Positions 1 through 8,294 of a DNA stretch of 64,000 bases are shown here, piece after piece. Position 1 is the first letter of the stretch. Every line of letters begins with the position of its first letter. Source of the DNA: CAXMRP01 sp965216515 (GTDB taxonomy: Bacteria > Pseudomonadota > Alphaproteobacteria > Rhizobiales > Afifellaceae); the NCBI GenBank assembly GCA_965216515.1, contig OZ244173.1:2356001-2420000 (forward strand), read 5' to 3'. The position numbers and the translations under genes were made by a program. Below the pieces are notes generated by a model that was given only the letters and a program-made list of their open reading frames with translations, did not search any database and was not told where the DNA came from.

Positions 1-154
1 GCTCCTGGGCATCCTTGTCATACTCAAGCACGGTCTTGGTCAGCGGGCAGACGAGGATCTCCAGCAGTTTCGGGTCGACGGTCCGTTCTTTCGCCTGTGC
101 CGGCCCATCGTTTGCGCCGGACTTGCCGCCCTTTTTGTTCGATGCACCTGCCAT
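1..154 (-). CDS. Trm112/UPF0434-like small protein (partial, C-terminus off window)
   Basis: Reading leftward from the ATG at 152-154, the first 51 residues are a Lys/Gly/Ala-rich leader followed by DPKLLEILVCPLTKTVLEY. That is the N-terminal motif of the Trm112/UPF0434 (YcaR-like) family, normally about 60-70 residues and often a small zinc-binding partner of methyltransferases. The rest lies beyond base 1. It follows the LON-domain gene on the same strand after about 66 bases, so it probably ends that operon. The leader of about 25 residues before the core is longer than in typical members. The family call is fairly secure; the cellular role is not inferred. Confidence 0.72.
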   Translation of the reverse strand, partial: MAGASNKKGGKSGANDGPAQAKERTVDPKLLEILVCPLTKTVLEYDKDAQE

Positions 155-220
155 AACAGTCCGTAGGGATATTGACCCGATGTTCCGTCCGCACCGACGG
201 TTGTCACATATTGTACCAGC

Positions 221-898
221 CTAGTGCACCGACATGTCACCGTCATGGGACCCTGTCGCGGCCAGTTCGGCGATTGCAATCAGGGTTTCAGCCCGTCTCT
301 TCATGTCGGGGGCCTCCAGAAGCGCCTGCTTCTCCGCCGCCCCGAACGGGCTCATCATCGAGAGCGCCGTCACAAGGCCGCAATTGGACGCCCGCCTTAT
401 GGCTTCCCAGTCCGCATCCAGTTGCGCCTTTTTCATAAAGGCCCGGAATGCATCCAGAAGCCGTTCGCGATCGACACCTGTCTCCCCCCGCTTCGGCTCC
501 AGATCGTCGAGAAACCGGCTGGTATCGATCCGGCATTGCCGGAACGGCGTCTCCGCGGCCAACTCCTGTTCGATCTCGCACCGGCATACACCGGCGAGGC
601 AGATCAGGTAGCGGCTTTCCCCCGTTTCGGAAAACTGAACGACCCGGCCGATACATCCCACCGCGCAAAGCGGCGGCGCCAGCGCACTGCAGTCACTACC
701 GATTTCCGGTTGCACCATCGCAATCAGGCGGTCCCCCGCCATCGCCGCATCGACCATCGCGATATAGCGCGGTTCAAAAATGTTAAGCGGCAGTTTGCCG
801 CCCGGAAGAAGAATGGCGCCGGCCAGCGGGAAGACCGGCACGACCGTCGATATATCGTCGGCTCCGCAGTAATATTTGTTGCCCGCCAGCAAGGCCAT
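221..898 (-). CDS. LON substrate-binding-domain protein (no protease domain)
   Basis: The protein has 225 residues. The opening STVVPVFPLAGAILLPGG and NIFEPRYIAMVD are the signature of the N-terminal substrate-binding domain of ATP-dependent Lon protease. No AAA+ or Ser-Lys protease part follows, so this is the free-standing LON-domain family found in many alphaproteobacteria. Such proteins are thought to act in protein quality control, but their partners are poorly known. It starts 39 bases after the CnoX-type thioredoxin gene on the same strand, which fits a small proteostasis operon. Length and domain are normal for the family. Confidence 0.88.
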   Translation of the reverse strand: MALLAGNKYYCGADDISTVVPVFPLAGAILLPGGKLPLNIFEPRYIAMVDAAMAGDRLIAMVQPEIGSDCSALAPPLCAVGCIGRVVQFSETGESRYLICLAGVCRCEIEQELAAETPFRQCRIDTSRFLDDLEPKRGETGVDRERLLDAFRAFMKKAQLDADWEAIRRASNCGLVTALSMMSPFGAAEKQALLEAPDMKRRAETLIAIAELAATGSHDGDMSVH

Positions 899-937
899 GG
901 ACCCATCCTGTAAGCGCGCCGTTCCCTCTGTCTGAAT

Positions 938-1888
938 TTAGGCGAAATACAGGGAAGACAAGCGCCGCCGACCCGATTGCGTGGCCGGATCGCTCGTCCC
1001 CCAGGCATCGAAGAATTGAAGAAGCTGCTTGCGGGCCGCCTCGTCGTTCCACTCGCGGGCGCGGCGGACGATTTCCAGGAGCTGATCGGTCGCCCCCGCC
1101 CTGTCACCACGCGCGTTGAGCGCCACGGCAAGGTCGAACCTCAGTTGATGATTGTCCGGCTCCCCTTCCAGCCGGCTGCGCATCTCCGAAGCGTCGCCGA
1201 GTTCGTTTGCCTGTTCGGCAAGCTCCAGCGCCGCGCGGGCGCCGGCGATTGCCGGATCCGATTTCATCGCCTCCGACAGGCTGGCCAGCAGCCCGTGCGC
1301 CTGCTCCAGATTGCCGAGCGCCACCTGGCACCGGACCAGGCCGCCAACTGCCGCGGCATTGTCCGGTTCGCTCTGGAGGGCCTCGCCAAAATGGCCGGCG
1401 GCGGTGGCATAATCGTGTTCCGCCAGCGCGGCCTCTCCGGCTTTGATCGCGTTTTCCGCATCACCCGGCCCGACCGGCCCGGCGATCCGCTCGATGAACG
1501 CGACAATCTGGCTTTCGGGCACCGCGCCCATGAATCCGTCCAGCGGCTTGCCGTCCTTGAAGGCAATCACCGCCGGGATCGACTGAATTCCGAGTTGCCC
1601 GGGAATTTGCGGATGATCGTCAATGTTCATCTTTACCAGTCGCACGGCCCCGCGCGCCTTCCGCACGGCGTTTTCCAGCAATGGCGTGAGTTGTTTGCAT
1701 GGGCCGCACCAGGGCGCCCAGAAATCGACCAATACCGGTGCGGATTTCGACGCATCCAACACATCGATGGCAAAATCCTGTGTTGTCGTATCCTTGATCA
1801 GGTCATTGCCCGCACCGTTGCCGCCGCCAGCGGCGCCGTCACCGACAGGCGCCGGTCCGAGACCGATAATCGTGGAATCACTAGCCAT
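938..1888 (-). CDS. cnoX: CnoX-type chaperedoxin (thioredoxin plus TPR-like domain)
   Basis: A redox-active thioredoxin domain (about residues 30-135, motif APWCGPCKQL with Cys61 and Cys64) is followed by an Ala/Glu-rich helical TPR-like region to residue 316. This is the architecture of CnoX/YbbN, a holdase that protects proteins from oxidative aggregation and hands them to GroEL or DnaK. E. coli CnoX lacks the CxxC, but alphaproteobacterial members usually keep it as here. I chose the ATG at 1888 (MASDSTIIGL); the open frame extends 24 codons further upstream but that stretch is not domain-like. A Gly-rich linker (about residues 11-28) precedes the thioredoxin fold. Confidence 0.88.
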   Translation of the reverse strand: MASDSTIIGLGPAPVGDGAAGGGNGAGNDLIKDTTTQDFAIDVLDASKSAPVLVDFWAPWCGPCKQLTPLLENAVRKARGAVRLVKMNIDDHPQIPGQLGIQSIPAVIAFKDGKPLDGFMGAVPESQIVAFIERIAGPVGPGDAENAIKAGEAALAEHDYATAAGHFGEALQSEPDNAAAVGGLVRCQVALGNLEQAHGLLASLSEAMKSDPAIAGARAALELAEQANELGDASEMRSRLEGEPDNHQLRFDLAVALNARGDRAGATDQLLEIVRRAREWNDEAARKQLLQFFDAWGTSDPATQSGRRRLSSLYFA

Positions 1889-2061
1889 GTTCCAAGCCCC
1901 GCTGATTGTCTGCCGCGTTTCGCCGCGCAGATTGCATGGATGGGCGCATATGTGGCCCATTCGCGGTGAAATTCAAAGGGCCACCCGCTTTCATACCTCA
2001 ACAACCCGCCGGGCGGCATGCGGCCGTCATGACCTGGCGGCCCGATCGGCGGTTTGGCGGG

Positions 2062-2604
2062 CTAGCTGCCCGCGGGCGTATCGGCCAGGTCCACGATCAT
2101 CGGTTCATGGCCGGTTGCCGTGAGAAACTTCACCAGATCATCGCGGTGTATCGACGTCGTCGCGGTGTTTTCCAGCGGATGGAAATTTAGGCGTTCATGG
2201 TCGAGAAGCGAACGATCCAGAACGACCGAAACCGCGCCGGCGCGATCGTTTATGGCGCCGAACGGCGTTACCGATCCGGGTTTTACGCCGAGCGTTTCCT
2301 CCAACAGCTCCGCCTTTCCGAACGAGAGGCGCGCCGAGCCGATAACCTTGTGCAGGGTTTTCATGTCGACAGCCGCGCCCTCCTCGGCAACGACCAGAAA
2401 CAACCGGCCCTTCTTGTCTTTCAGAAACAGGTTCTTGGTATGCCCGCCCTTGATTTCGCCACGCAGTTCCTTCGACTGGGCCACCGTGAACAGCGGCGGA
2501 TGCTCCACCGTCGCGGTTGCGATGCCAAGGTCGTCCAACATGGCGAAAAGTTCAGCCCGCACTGCCGGCATGACGCGTTCTCCGGTCTCGATTGCCAACG
2601 CCAT
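2062..2604 (-). CDS. YbaK/ProX-family prolyl-tRNA editing (deacylase) domain protein
   Basis: This is a single-domain protein of about 180 residues. Family hallmarks are EHPPLFTVAQSKEL, GGHTKNLFLKDKKGR and GSVTPFGAINDR. Stand-alone members hydrolyse mischarged aminoacyl-tRNA such as Ala-tRNA(Pro), complementing proline-tRNA ligases that lack an editing insertion. The conserved Lys in HTKNLFLKD is present. I chose the ATG at 2604 (MALAIETGERV). The frame stays open to 2730, but those 42 codons run almost into the divergent tRNA gene and look non-coding. It is separated from cnoX by about 170 bases. Confidence 0.88.
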   Translation of the reverse strand: MALAIETGERVMPAVRAELFAMLDDLGIATATVEHPPLFTVAQSKELRGEIKGGHTKNLFLKDKKGRLFLVVAEEGAAVDMKTLHKVIGSARLSFGKAELLEETLGVKPGSVTPFGAINDRAGAVSVVLDRSLLDHERLNFHPLENTATTSIHRDDLVKFLTATGHEPMIVDLADTPAGS

Positions 2605-2737
2605 AACCAACCGGCGCGTACGGCACAAGCCGGCAGGATGACGGAATGGCGCCGGATCTTCATCCGACTTGCAATCCCGTGGGCCTTGGGTCATATACGC
2701 TGCGTTCCGGATCGATCTTTCCGGATTCAAATGGACC

Positions 2738-2812
2738 GCGGGTGTAGCTCAGGGGTAGAGCACAACCTTGCCAAGGTTGGGGTCGTGGGTTCGAATCCCA
2801 TCGCCCGCTCCA
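2738..2812 (+). tRNA. tRNA-Gly (anticodon GCC)
   Basis: A cloverleaf can be drawn by eye. The acceptor stem GCGGGTG pairs with CGCCCGC (one G-U pair). The D arm contains AGCTCAGGGGTAGAGC. The anticodon stem-loop is CAACC-TTGCCAA-GGTTG with anticodon GCC at 2770-2772. The T arm contains GTGGG-TTCGAAT-CCCAT-like pairing. A T discriminator is followed by an encoded CCA at 2810-2812. It is the only tRNA I find. It marks the boundary between housekeeping genes on the left and catabolic cassettes on the right. Confidence 0.97.
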
Positions 2813-3330
2813 GTTGTTCTTGGGTCTATTCTTGTCACATGGCTTACGGCTTGTACCGGACAGATGGTTTACACCTCGGCCGGAGGCGCCGCCATATCGA
2901 TATCAAAGCCGATCCGGCCGGGCCGGAATGATCCGTTTTGCATCCGGCTTTGATCCACGATTTGGGATCGAAACTGCCCGCTCTCCCGGCCCGCTCCTGC
3001 CTCCCAGCCATCGGCATCCTCCGAAACGGGCGCGTGCGCGCGCAACGACCCGCCGGCAGGGCGGGAAGCCGGAGTTCCCGTCGCCATGTCCGGGCACAAT
3101 GATGGCCCCGGTCATCCGCACACCATGATCTTCAAGGGCGGCGCGCAGTCTCCCGCCCGCCCGGCCTCATCGGCGAACAGCGCGCGACCGGACGATCGGG
3201 ACAACGCGCCCCGTCGCGCCTGTCGGCGCTGTGTCGGTCCCGCGGGAAAGGTCCCGGGCAAAACCGGCCGCTGACAGCCATGGTGAACGACAGGTCCGGG
3301 ACACGGGCCTGATGCCCTGGCGCATCGAAA
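2813..3330. other. Intergenic stretch without a recognisable gene
   Basis: About 520 bases between the tRNA and the RraA-like gene. Several frames are open but their translations are Arg/Pro/Gly-rich, have no motif and sit on compositionally uniform GC-rich DNA. A small GC hairpin is present (CCCGCC at 3049-3054 with GGCGGG at 3060-3065). I see no tRNA-like remnant, integrase piece or clear promoter. Confidence 0.6.
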
Positions 3331-4014
3331 TCAACCCGTGTCACTGTCCTCGGTGACCATCGCGGTGGCACCCGATAGGTCGCCGAGCTTCTCGCCGCTG
3401 CGAACGCGCGGCATCATGGCCTCGCCGCGCTCCTGCTTGCCAAGCGCGGTCCGGGCGACCGCTTCGGATTCACCGGCCGGCATCACCAGGACGCCACTCT
3501 CATCGGCAAGCACCGCGTCACCCGGATTGACCGCGACACCGCCACAGCTGACCGGAATGTTGAAGGCCCCGCCGATACCATAAAGCCGGGTCGTGATCGG
3601 CGACGGGCCGCGGCTCCAAAGCGCCATATCCTCGGCCAGCACTTCCGACGTGTCGGTGTGCGGACCGTCAATCACGCCGCCGACGAGTCCGGCCGCCTTG
3701 GCGGCCACCGTGACTCCACCGCCCCAGCAGGCGTGCTTCTGGTCCCCGAGCCTGTCGATGACCAGGAAATCCCCCGGCCGGACAAGTCCCAGAATGTGGT
3801 GAAGCAGGGTGGAGTCCTGGCCCGGTATCGCCAGCGTGACCGCTGTGCCGGCGACCCGCCGGCCGGGGATCACGGCGCCGATTCCCGGGTCCATGAACCC
3901 CCAATGCCGGAAGTGTCCGACGGTCGCCGTCTCCACACCTTCCAGAAGCGAGACCAGCGACGGGTCCAGTTGCGCGGGGAGCGGATTGATCTGGAAGGCG
4001 CTATTTGACGGCAT
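3331..4014 (-). CDS. RraA/HMG-aldolase-like family protein
   Basis: The protein has 227 residues and the alpha/beta fold signature of the RraA, demethylmenaquinone-methyltransferase-like and 4-hydroxy-4-methyl-2-oxoglutarate aldolase family: RPGDFLVIDRLGD, CWGGGVTVAAKAAGLVGGVIDG, and NPGDAVLADESGVLVMP. True aldolases have a DGxxRD motif that binds pyruvate and metal. Here it reads DGPHTD (residues 116-121), so the Arg is replaced by Thr120, which argues against standard HMG/CHA aldolase chemistry. The gene overlaps the upstream nitrilase-family gene by 14 bases and lies at the end of a TRAP operon, so it probably acts on the imported compound or its product. Confidence 0.8.
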   Translation of the reverse strand: MPSNSAFQINPLPAQLDPSLVSLLEGVETATVGHFRHWGFMDPGIGAVIPGRRVAGTAVTLAIPGQDSTLLHHILGLVRPGDFLVIDRLGDQKHACWGGGVTVAAKAAGLVGGVIDGPHTDTSEVLAEDMALWSRGPSPITTRLYGIGGAFNIPVSCGGVAVNPGDAVLADESGVLVMPAGESEAVARTALGKQERGEAMMPRVRSGEKLGDLSGATAMVTEDSDTG

Positions 4015-4834
4015 GTCCGGTCTCCAGGACGAAATGGCTCTTCAGGGGAATGGCGGCGCGGACCTTGTCGGCCAGACCTATGTCGAGGCGGGCGCTGACC
4101 AGACCGACACCGTCGGAGGCCTTGGCGACCACATGGCCCCACGGATCGACGATCAGCGAGTGGCCGTAGGAATATCGCGTTTCCCCGTTCATGGGATATC
4201 CCAGCGCCTGGGCGGCGGCAAGAAAGTAGCTCTCCGTTTCGATGGCGCGGGCGCGGCACAGCACTTCCCAGTGATCCTTGCCGGTTTGCAGGGTGAAGGC
4301 GGCCGGCAGGACAATCACCTGGGCGCCTTTCAGCATCAGGGAGCGGAACAGCTCCGGAAACCGGAGATCGTAGCAAACCGCGCATCCGATCCTGATCCCT
4401 TCCAGGTCGTAGGTCTCGACGGAGGAGCCGGGTTTTGTCGCCGCCGATTCCCTGTATTCCTCGCCGGTCGGCGACACGATGTCGAACATGTGGATCTTGC
4501 GGTAGCGCACCAGCTCGTTGCCCTGCCGGTCAAAGGCAACCGTGGTGTTGAAGTTGCGGTCTTCTCCGGGAATCCGCTCCGCGAGACTGCCGGCGTGGAT
4601 GTTGACCTTGTGCTCGATAGCGGCCTGCCGGCACATTTCGTAGGCCGGACCGCCGGGCAGGTCTTCGCCGGCGGCCAGCTTTTCCTCGACGGTCCCCAGG
4701 ATGTCGAAATGTTCGGGCAGAACCACCAGATCCGGTGATTCCTCGACCACGGCCCGGTCGATCAGTTCGCGGGCCTGGGCGATGTTGGCTGTCTTGTCGT
4801 TCTGGCTGTTCATCTGAACGAGGGTTGCTTTCAT
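4001..4834 (-). CDS. Carbon-nitrogen hydrolase (nitrilase superfamily, Nit/omega-amidase-like)
   Basis: The protein has 277 residues with the complete Glu-Lys-Cys triad of the nitrilase superfamily: Glu41 in VVLPEHFD, Lys113 in RYRKIHMFD and Cys154 in GCAVCYDLRFPE. Members hydrolyse amides, carbamoyl groups or nitriles. Sequence context resembles the Nit1/Nit2 (omega-amidase, deaminated glutathione amidase) branch. I chose the ATG at 4834 because a GAGGA box lies a few bases upstream; a GTG four codons earlier is also open. It sits between TRAP permease and RraA-like genes in one minus-strand operon and is likely the first enzyme acting on the imported substrate. Confidence 0.88.
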   Translation of the reverse strand: MKATLVQMNSQNDKTANIAQARELIDRAVVEESPDLVVLPEHFDILGTVEEKLAAGEDLPGGPAYEMCRQAAIEHKVNIHAGSLAERIPGEDRNFNTTVAFDRQGNELVRYRKIHMFDIVSPTGEEYRESAATKPGSSVETYDLEGIRIGCAVCYDLRFPELFRSLMLKGAQVIVLPAAFTLQTGKDHWEVLCRARAIETESYFLAAAQALGYPMNGETRYSYGHSLIVDPWGHVVAKASDGVGLVSARLDIGLADKVRAAIPLKSHFVLETGHAVK

Positions 4835-4886
4835 GGTGGTCCTCACCTGTGTCGTTGTTGCGCGCGATCGCGGATTGAAGTTGTCG

Positions 4887-6188
4887 TCAATCGAGGATGA
4901 TGGAGGTTTCCGGGCCCAGCAGCGTGTTGGGCAGCCACAATGTCAGCTGGGGTACGTAGGTGATCAGCAACAGGACCACGAACAGCGGCACCAGGAACGG
5001 CAGCACCGCAATCGTGACGCGCTCGAAGGAGACCTTGCCGACCTCGACCATGATGTAGAGACCGATCCCCATGGGCGGGGTTGCGATGCCGATCAGGAGG
5101 CACAGTTGCAGGATGATGCCGAAATGAACGCGGTCGATGGCGAACTGGTCGACAATCGGCAGCAGCATCGGGACCAGCATCAGCTTCGCCGGCACGCCCT
5201 CGACCACGCAGCCCACCAGGAGCACGAAGATCAGGAGGACCCCCAAAAACACCGCCCGGCTTTCGGTAAAGGCGAAAATGACAGCGCCGATCTGCTGCGG
5301 GATTTGCTCGATCGCCAACAGCCAGCCCATGGCGATCGAAAATCCGATGATGATCATGATGACGGAGGTCATCATCATGGTTTCGGTAAGCGCCCACCAC
5401 AGGCTTTTCATCGTCAATGTTCCGTAGAACCAGCCCAGCACCATGGAATAAAGGCAGGCCAGCACACCGGCTTCGGTCGCCGTCACGAACCCGCACAGGA
5501 TGGAGCCAAGGATGATCCCCGGAGCGATCAGGGCCAGGACCCCGTCGCGGCCGGTCTTGAGCACCTCGCGGGCACCGGCCCGGGGCTGCATCGGGAATTG
5601 CCGCTTCACCGCCAGAATCCGGTTGAAAATCATCAGTGTGATGCCGACGGTAATTCCCGGAATCAAGCCGGCCAGGAACATGCGTTCGATCGACTGCTGG
5701 GCCAGGAAGGCGTAGATCACCAGGCCGATGGACGGCGGGATGATCGGGCCCACCACCGCCGATGCGACGGTGATCGCGGCCGAGAAGTCGCGCGGATATC
5801 CGCGCTCGGTCATGGCTTTGACCTCGATCATGCCAAGTCCGGCGCAATCGGCCACCGCCGCCCCCGACACCCCGGCAAAGATCATCGATGACAGCACGTT
5901 GACCTGGGCCAGGCCGGCCTTGAGGTGGCCGACCAGTGCATTGGCGAAATTGAAGATGCGGTCCGTCATCCCCATCGCGTTCATCAGGTTGCCGGCCATG
6001 ATGAAGAACGGCACCGCTGCCAGGGAGGGCTTGCTGACGCCTTCCAGTATCTGGAGCGGGATGACGTACAGGGAGTCTGTGAATTCGGAATTCAGAAACG
6101 ACAGCAACACGGCCGCGCCGATCGCGATGGACACGGGAACCCGGAGCAGAATCAGAACAATGAAAGCGAGGAACAGGATCAGGGCCAT
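4887..6188 (-). CDS. dctM: TRAP transporter large permease (DctM family)
   Basis: The protein has 433 residues and about 12 hydrophobic segments, typical of DctM. Family-like stretches include LAAVPFFIMAGNLMNAMG, GVSGAAVADCAGLGMIE and GPIIPPSIGLVIYAF. It forms the channel of a sodium-driven TRAP importer together with the small DctQ subunit and the periplasmic DctP. It follows dctQ after six bases and precedes the nitrilase-family gene after about 50, so it is part of a dctP-dctQ-dctM-hydrolase-rraA-like operon. The substrate cannot be read from the sequence; an organic acid or an amide-bearing acid is likely. Confidence 0.93.
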   Translation of the reverse strand: MALILFLAFIVLILLRVPVSIAIGAAVLLSFLNSEFTDSLYVIPLQILEGVSKPSLAAVPFFIMAGNLMNAMGMTDRIFNFANALVGHLKAGLAQVNVLSSMIFAGVSGAAVADCAGLGMIEVKAMTERGYPRDFSAAITVASAVVGPIIPPSIGLVIYAFLAQQSIERMFLAGLIPGITVGITLMIFNRILAVKRQFPMQPRAGAREVLKTGRDGVLALIAPGIILGSILCGFVTATEAGVLACLYSMVLGWFYGTLTMKSLWWALTETMMMTSVIMIIIGFSIAMGWLLAIEQIPQQIGAVIFAFTESRAVFLGVLLIFVLLVGCVVEGVPAKLMLVPMLLPIVDQFAIDRVHFGIILQLCLLIGIATPPMGIGLYIMVEVGKVSFERVTIAVLPFLVPLFVVLLLITYVPQLTLWLPNTLLGPETSIILD

Positions 6189-6194
6189 GGCGCG

Positions 6195-6758
6195 TCAGTC
6201 CCCTACTTCCTGATGGCTGCGCACCGCCTCCGGCACCCCGCAAAGCGTCTTCAGGATATCGAGAACCGCGTTCGCCATGATGAGCGCACAGGAGACGAAC
6301 AGAGGAACCGACAGGGTATAGCGCTCCAGTTCCGTACCCCACGGTGTCAGTACGCCGTCGATCACGCCGACCTGGGTTTCCAGGATCACCGGCGCCTGCC
6401 AGAGGATGGTGCCGATGACAGCAAGGATGACGCCCGCCACAAAAAGGCGCGAAACGAACATCATGCCCGCACCCAGACGCATGATCACGAAATCGACGAC
6501 AATGTCCTTGCTTCGCCGGTAGACTACGAAAAACCCGAAGAAGGTCATCCAGACGAAAACCTGCATCGTCCACGGCCAGATCCAGACAAACGACAGGTTG
6601 ACCGGACGCAACAGGATGGTGACCGCCACGCCAAGCAGCATCACGGCCAGGCAAGAGTTGGCGATCACCAGGAACAGGCGGTCACAGGCCGAAAGGGCGT
6701 TGTCCAGGGCAAGGACGTACCCGGGGGGCCGCCCCGCCCTGCCATGAATGGGAACCAT
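6195..6758 (-). CDS. dctQ: TRAP transporter small permease (DctQ family)
   Basis: The protein has 187 residues with four hydrophobic segments and the FVWMTFFGFFVVYRRSKDI region typical of DctQ. It pairs with the large permease. It begins six bases after the dctP stop, so the two are translationally close. The first 25 residues are poorly conserved-looking and the true start could be slightly later. The C-terminus carries a short charged cytoplasmic tail. Confidence 0.9.
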   Translation of the reverse strand: MVPIHGRAGRPPGYVLALDNALSACDRLFLVIANSCLAVMLLGVAVTILLRPVNLSFVWIWPWTMQVFVWMTFFGFFVVYRRSKDIVVDFVIMRLGAGMMFVSRLFVAGVILAVIGTILWQAPVILETQVGVIDGVLTPWGTELERYTLSVPLFVSCALIMANAVLDILKTLCGVPEAVRSHQEVGD

Positions 6759-6764
6759 TCCCGT

Positions 6765-7772
6765 TTATTCCGTTCGGGTCTGTTCCACGACCTTGAGGAA
6801 TTCAGGCGGCAAATCGCCTTTCTTGTCCATTTCCACATAGAAGGCGGCCATTCTTTCGATGAACGGCTTGCGGTCCACGTCAACGAAGGTCACGCCCTTG
6901 GCTTCCATCCGCTTGATCGATTCGTCCGCCGCCTTGCCCATGATCTCTTCGCTGTACTTGCCGGCTTCCGCATAAGCCTGGTCGACGGCCTTGCGGTGCT
7001 CCGGCGACAAGGCCTCATAGGCCTTCTGATTGATCATGAATCCGATTGACTGATAATACTCGTCATGGCGGATCACGTTCGGCGCGACCTCGTAGAAGCG
7101 CATGCTTTCGACCAGTGCGATGGGACTGTTGACGGCGGAAACGATCCCCTTGTCAATGGACTGATAGACATCGGTCCAGGCCAGCGTCTTGACATCGGCG
7201 CCCAGCCAATTCCAGGTATCTACCGCAATCTTGGACGGCGCCATGCGCAGCTTCAGGCCCTGCATCTCGTCGTAGGAATTGACCGGCTCCTTGCTGACCA
7301 TGACCCGATAGGGGCCGCGTACGATCGCCGTCGGATCGCCCAGGATCCCGATTCCGGCTTCGCGCGCCGCTTCCTCGTACCAGCTCTTCACCATCGGCGT
7401 GTTCATGAACCGCACCCAGTGATCGCGGTCGTCGAACAGAAAGGCGGAACTGATATATTTGATGGATGGGACCCACTTGTTCATGTAGGTCGAACCTTCG
7501 GCGTAGAGATGCACGGTCCCGAGCTTCAACTGCTCCAGCACCGCCTGGGTCTTGCCCAACTGCTCGTTGGGGTAGACTTTGATTTTCATGTCGCCCTTGG
7601 TGTACTCGTCGACCAGGTCGGCGAACTTCTGAAACACCTTCCCTTCCGGACTGTCGGGCGGCATCTTGTGGGCCATCCGCCAGGATGTCTCCGCCGTCGC
7701 CATGGTGGCGGAAACCGCCAGGGCCAGGGCGCCGGCGATGAAGCCGGAGGCAACTCGTTTGATTCTGATCAT
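6765..7772 (-). CDS. dctP: TRAP transporter periplasmic substrate-binding protein (DctP family)
   Basis: The protein has 335 residues. An N-terminal signal peptide (positively charged start, then GFIAGALALAVSATMATA) is followed by the DctP fold. Motifs are WRMAHKMPPDSPEGKVFQKF and FLFDDRDHW, with the family region VRGPYRVMVSKEPVNSYDEM-type followed by GLKLRMAP, whose Arg normally salt-bridges the substrate carboxylate. It is the first gene of the operon and has a clear GGGAGCA ribosome site before the ATG. A 17-base tandem repeat lies just upstream in the leader. Ligand class is probably a carboxylate. Confidence 0.93.
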   Translation of the reverse strand: MIRIKRVASGFIAGALALAVSATMATAETSWRMAHKMPPDSPEGKVFQKFADLVDEYTKGDMKIKVYPNEQLGKTQAVLEQLKLGTVHLYAEGSTYMNKWVPSIKYISSAFLFDDRDHWVRFMNTPMVKSWYEEAAREAGIGILGDPTAIVRGPYRVMVSKEPVNSYDEMQGLKLRMAPSKIAVDTWNWLGADVKTLAWTDVYQSIDKGIVSAVNSPIALVESMRFYEVAPNVIRHDEYYQSIGFMINQKAYEALSPEHRKAVDQAYAEAGKYSEEIMGKAADESIKRMEAKGVTFVDVDRKPFIERMAAFYVEMDKKGDLPPEFLKVVEQTRTE

Positions 7773-8294
7773 TGTTCTTGCTCCCTGTTATTTTTCGGTT
7801 TTCACCGTGTTTTCGGTTTTCACCGTTATTGAGCGGCGGGCCAAAAATGTCGCACGCCGCAAGCCCGGATCCGAGGCCTGGATCCATTGCCGTGCATCGG
7901 CTCGATTTGGCATGTCCCCTTCTCCTCGGTACGCCAAATCTATCGATCACCAGGCATCCCCGTCAAAGAGTTTCAGGGACGGGGGAAACTGCTGACCGCC
8001 CAGCACACCCGCAATCTTGCCCAATGGATGCGCCGGTGGCCATATGCCCGAAGGACGCAGCCCGGCCGACGATCATCCGCGTCAGGAGATACCCGCCGGC
8101 CCGCCCTGGCGGCGGCTTGCGCTGCCTCCATCGGTACGGACCGGGAACGGCACGGGCGCGGCAAGGCCAACGTCTTCGCCATTCCGCCGTCGGCTCCCCG
8201 ATCAGGTCCGAAAGGCGGATCGGCGCGTGATTCCGGGATTGTCTGTTGTCGCGACAGGGCCCGGCTTGCGGCATGTCTGTCTGGCCGGGGCCGC
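7773..8294. other. Intergenic region between dctP and the MalG-type permease gene
   Basis: About 520 bases with no supported gene. The dctP-proximal end holds a tandem repeat (separate entry) and presumably the dctP promoter. The far end (about 8263-8294) has imperfect GGCCCGG/CCGGGGCC pairing that could terminate the upstream-lying ABC operon, which runs on the minus strand into this region. Open frames here have low-complexity Arg/Pro/Ala translations. Confidence 0.5.
7792..7826 (-). repeat. Tandem 17-base repeat, each able to form a GAAA-loop hairpin, in the dctP leader
   Basis: The 17-mer TTTTCGGTTTTCACCGT occurs at 7792-7808 and again, identical, at 7810-7826. Read in the dctP direction each copy contains CGGT-GAAA-ACCG, an inverted repeat that in RNA is a 4-bp stem with a GNRA loop. 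The copies end about 20 bases before the dctP ATG. They could be paired operator sites for a regulator or RNA elements in the leader. Confidence 0.7.

Noticed and set aside
4843..6654. 603-residue open frame on the minus strand across the TRAP permease genes
   Set aside because: Gly/Arg/His-rich translation without motifs; it is a frame-shifted shadow of the dctM and dctQ genes, which carry clear family signatures.
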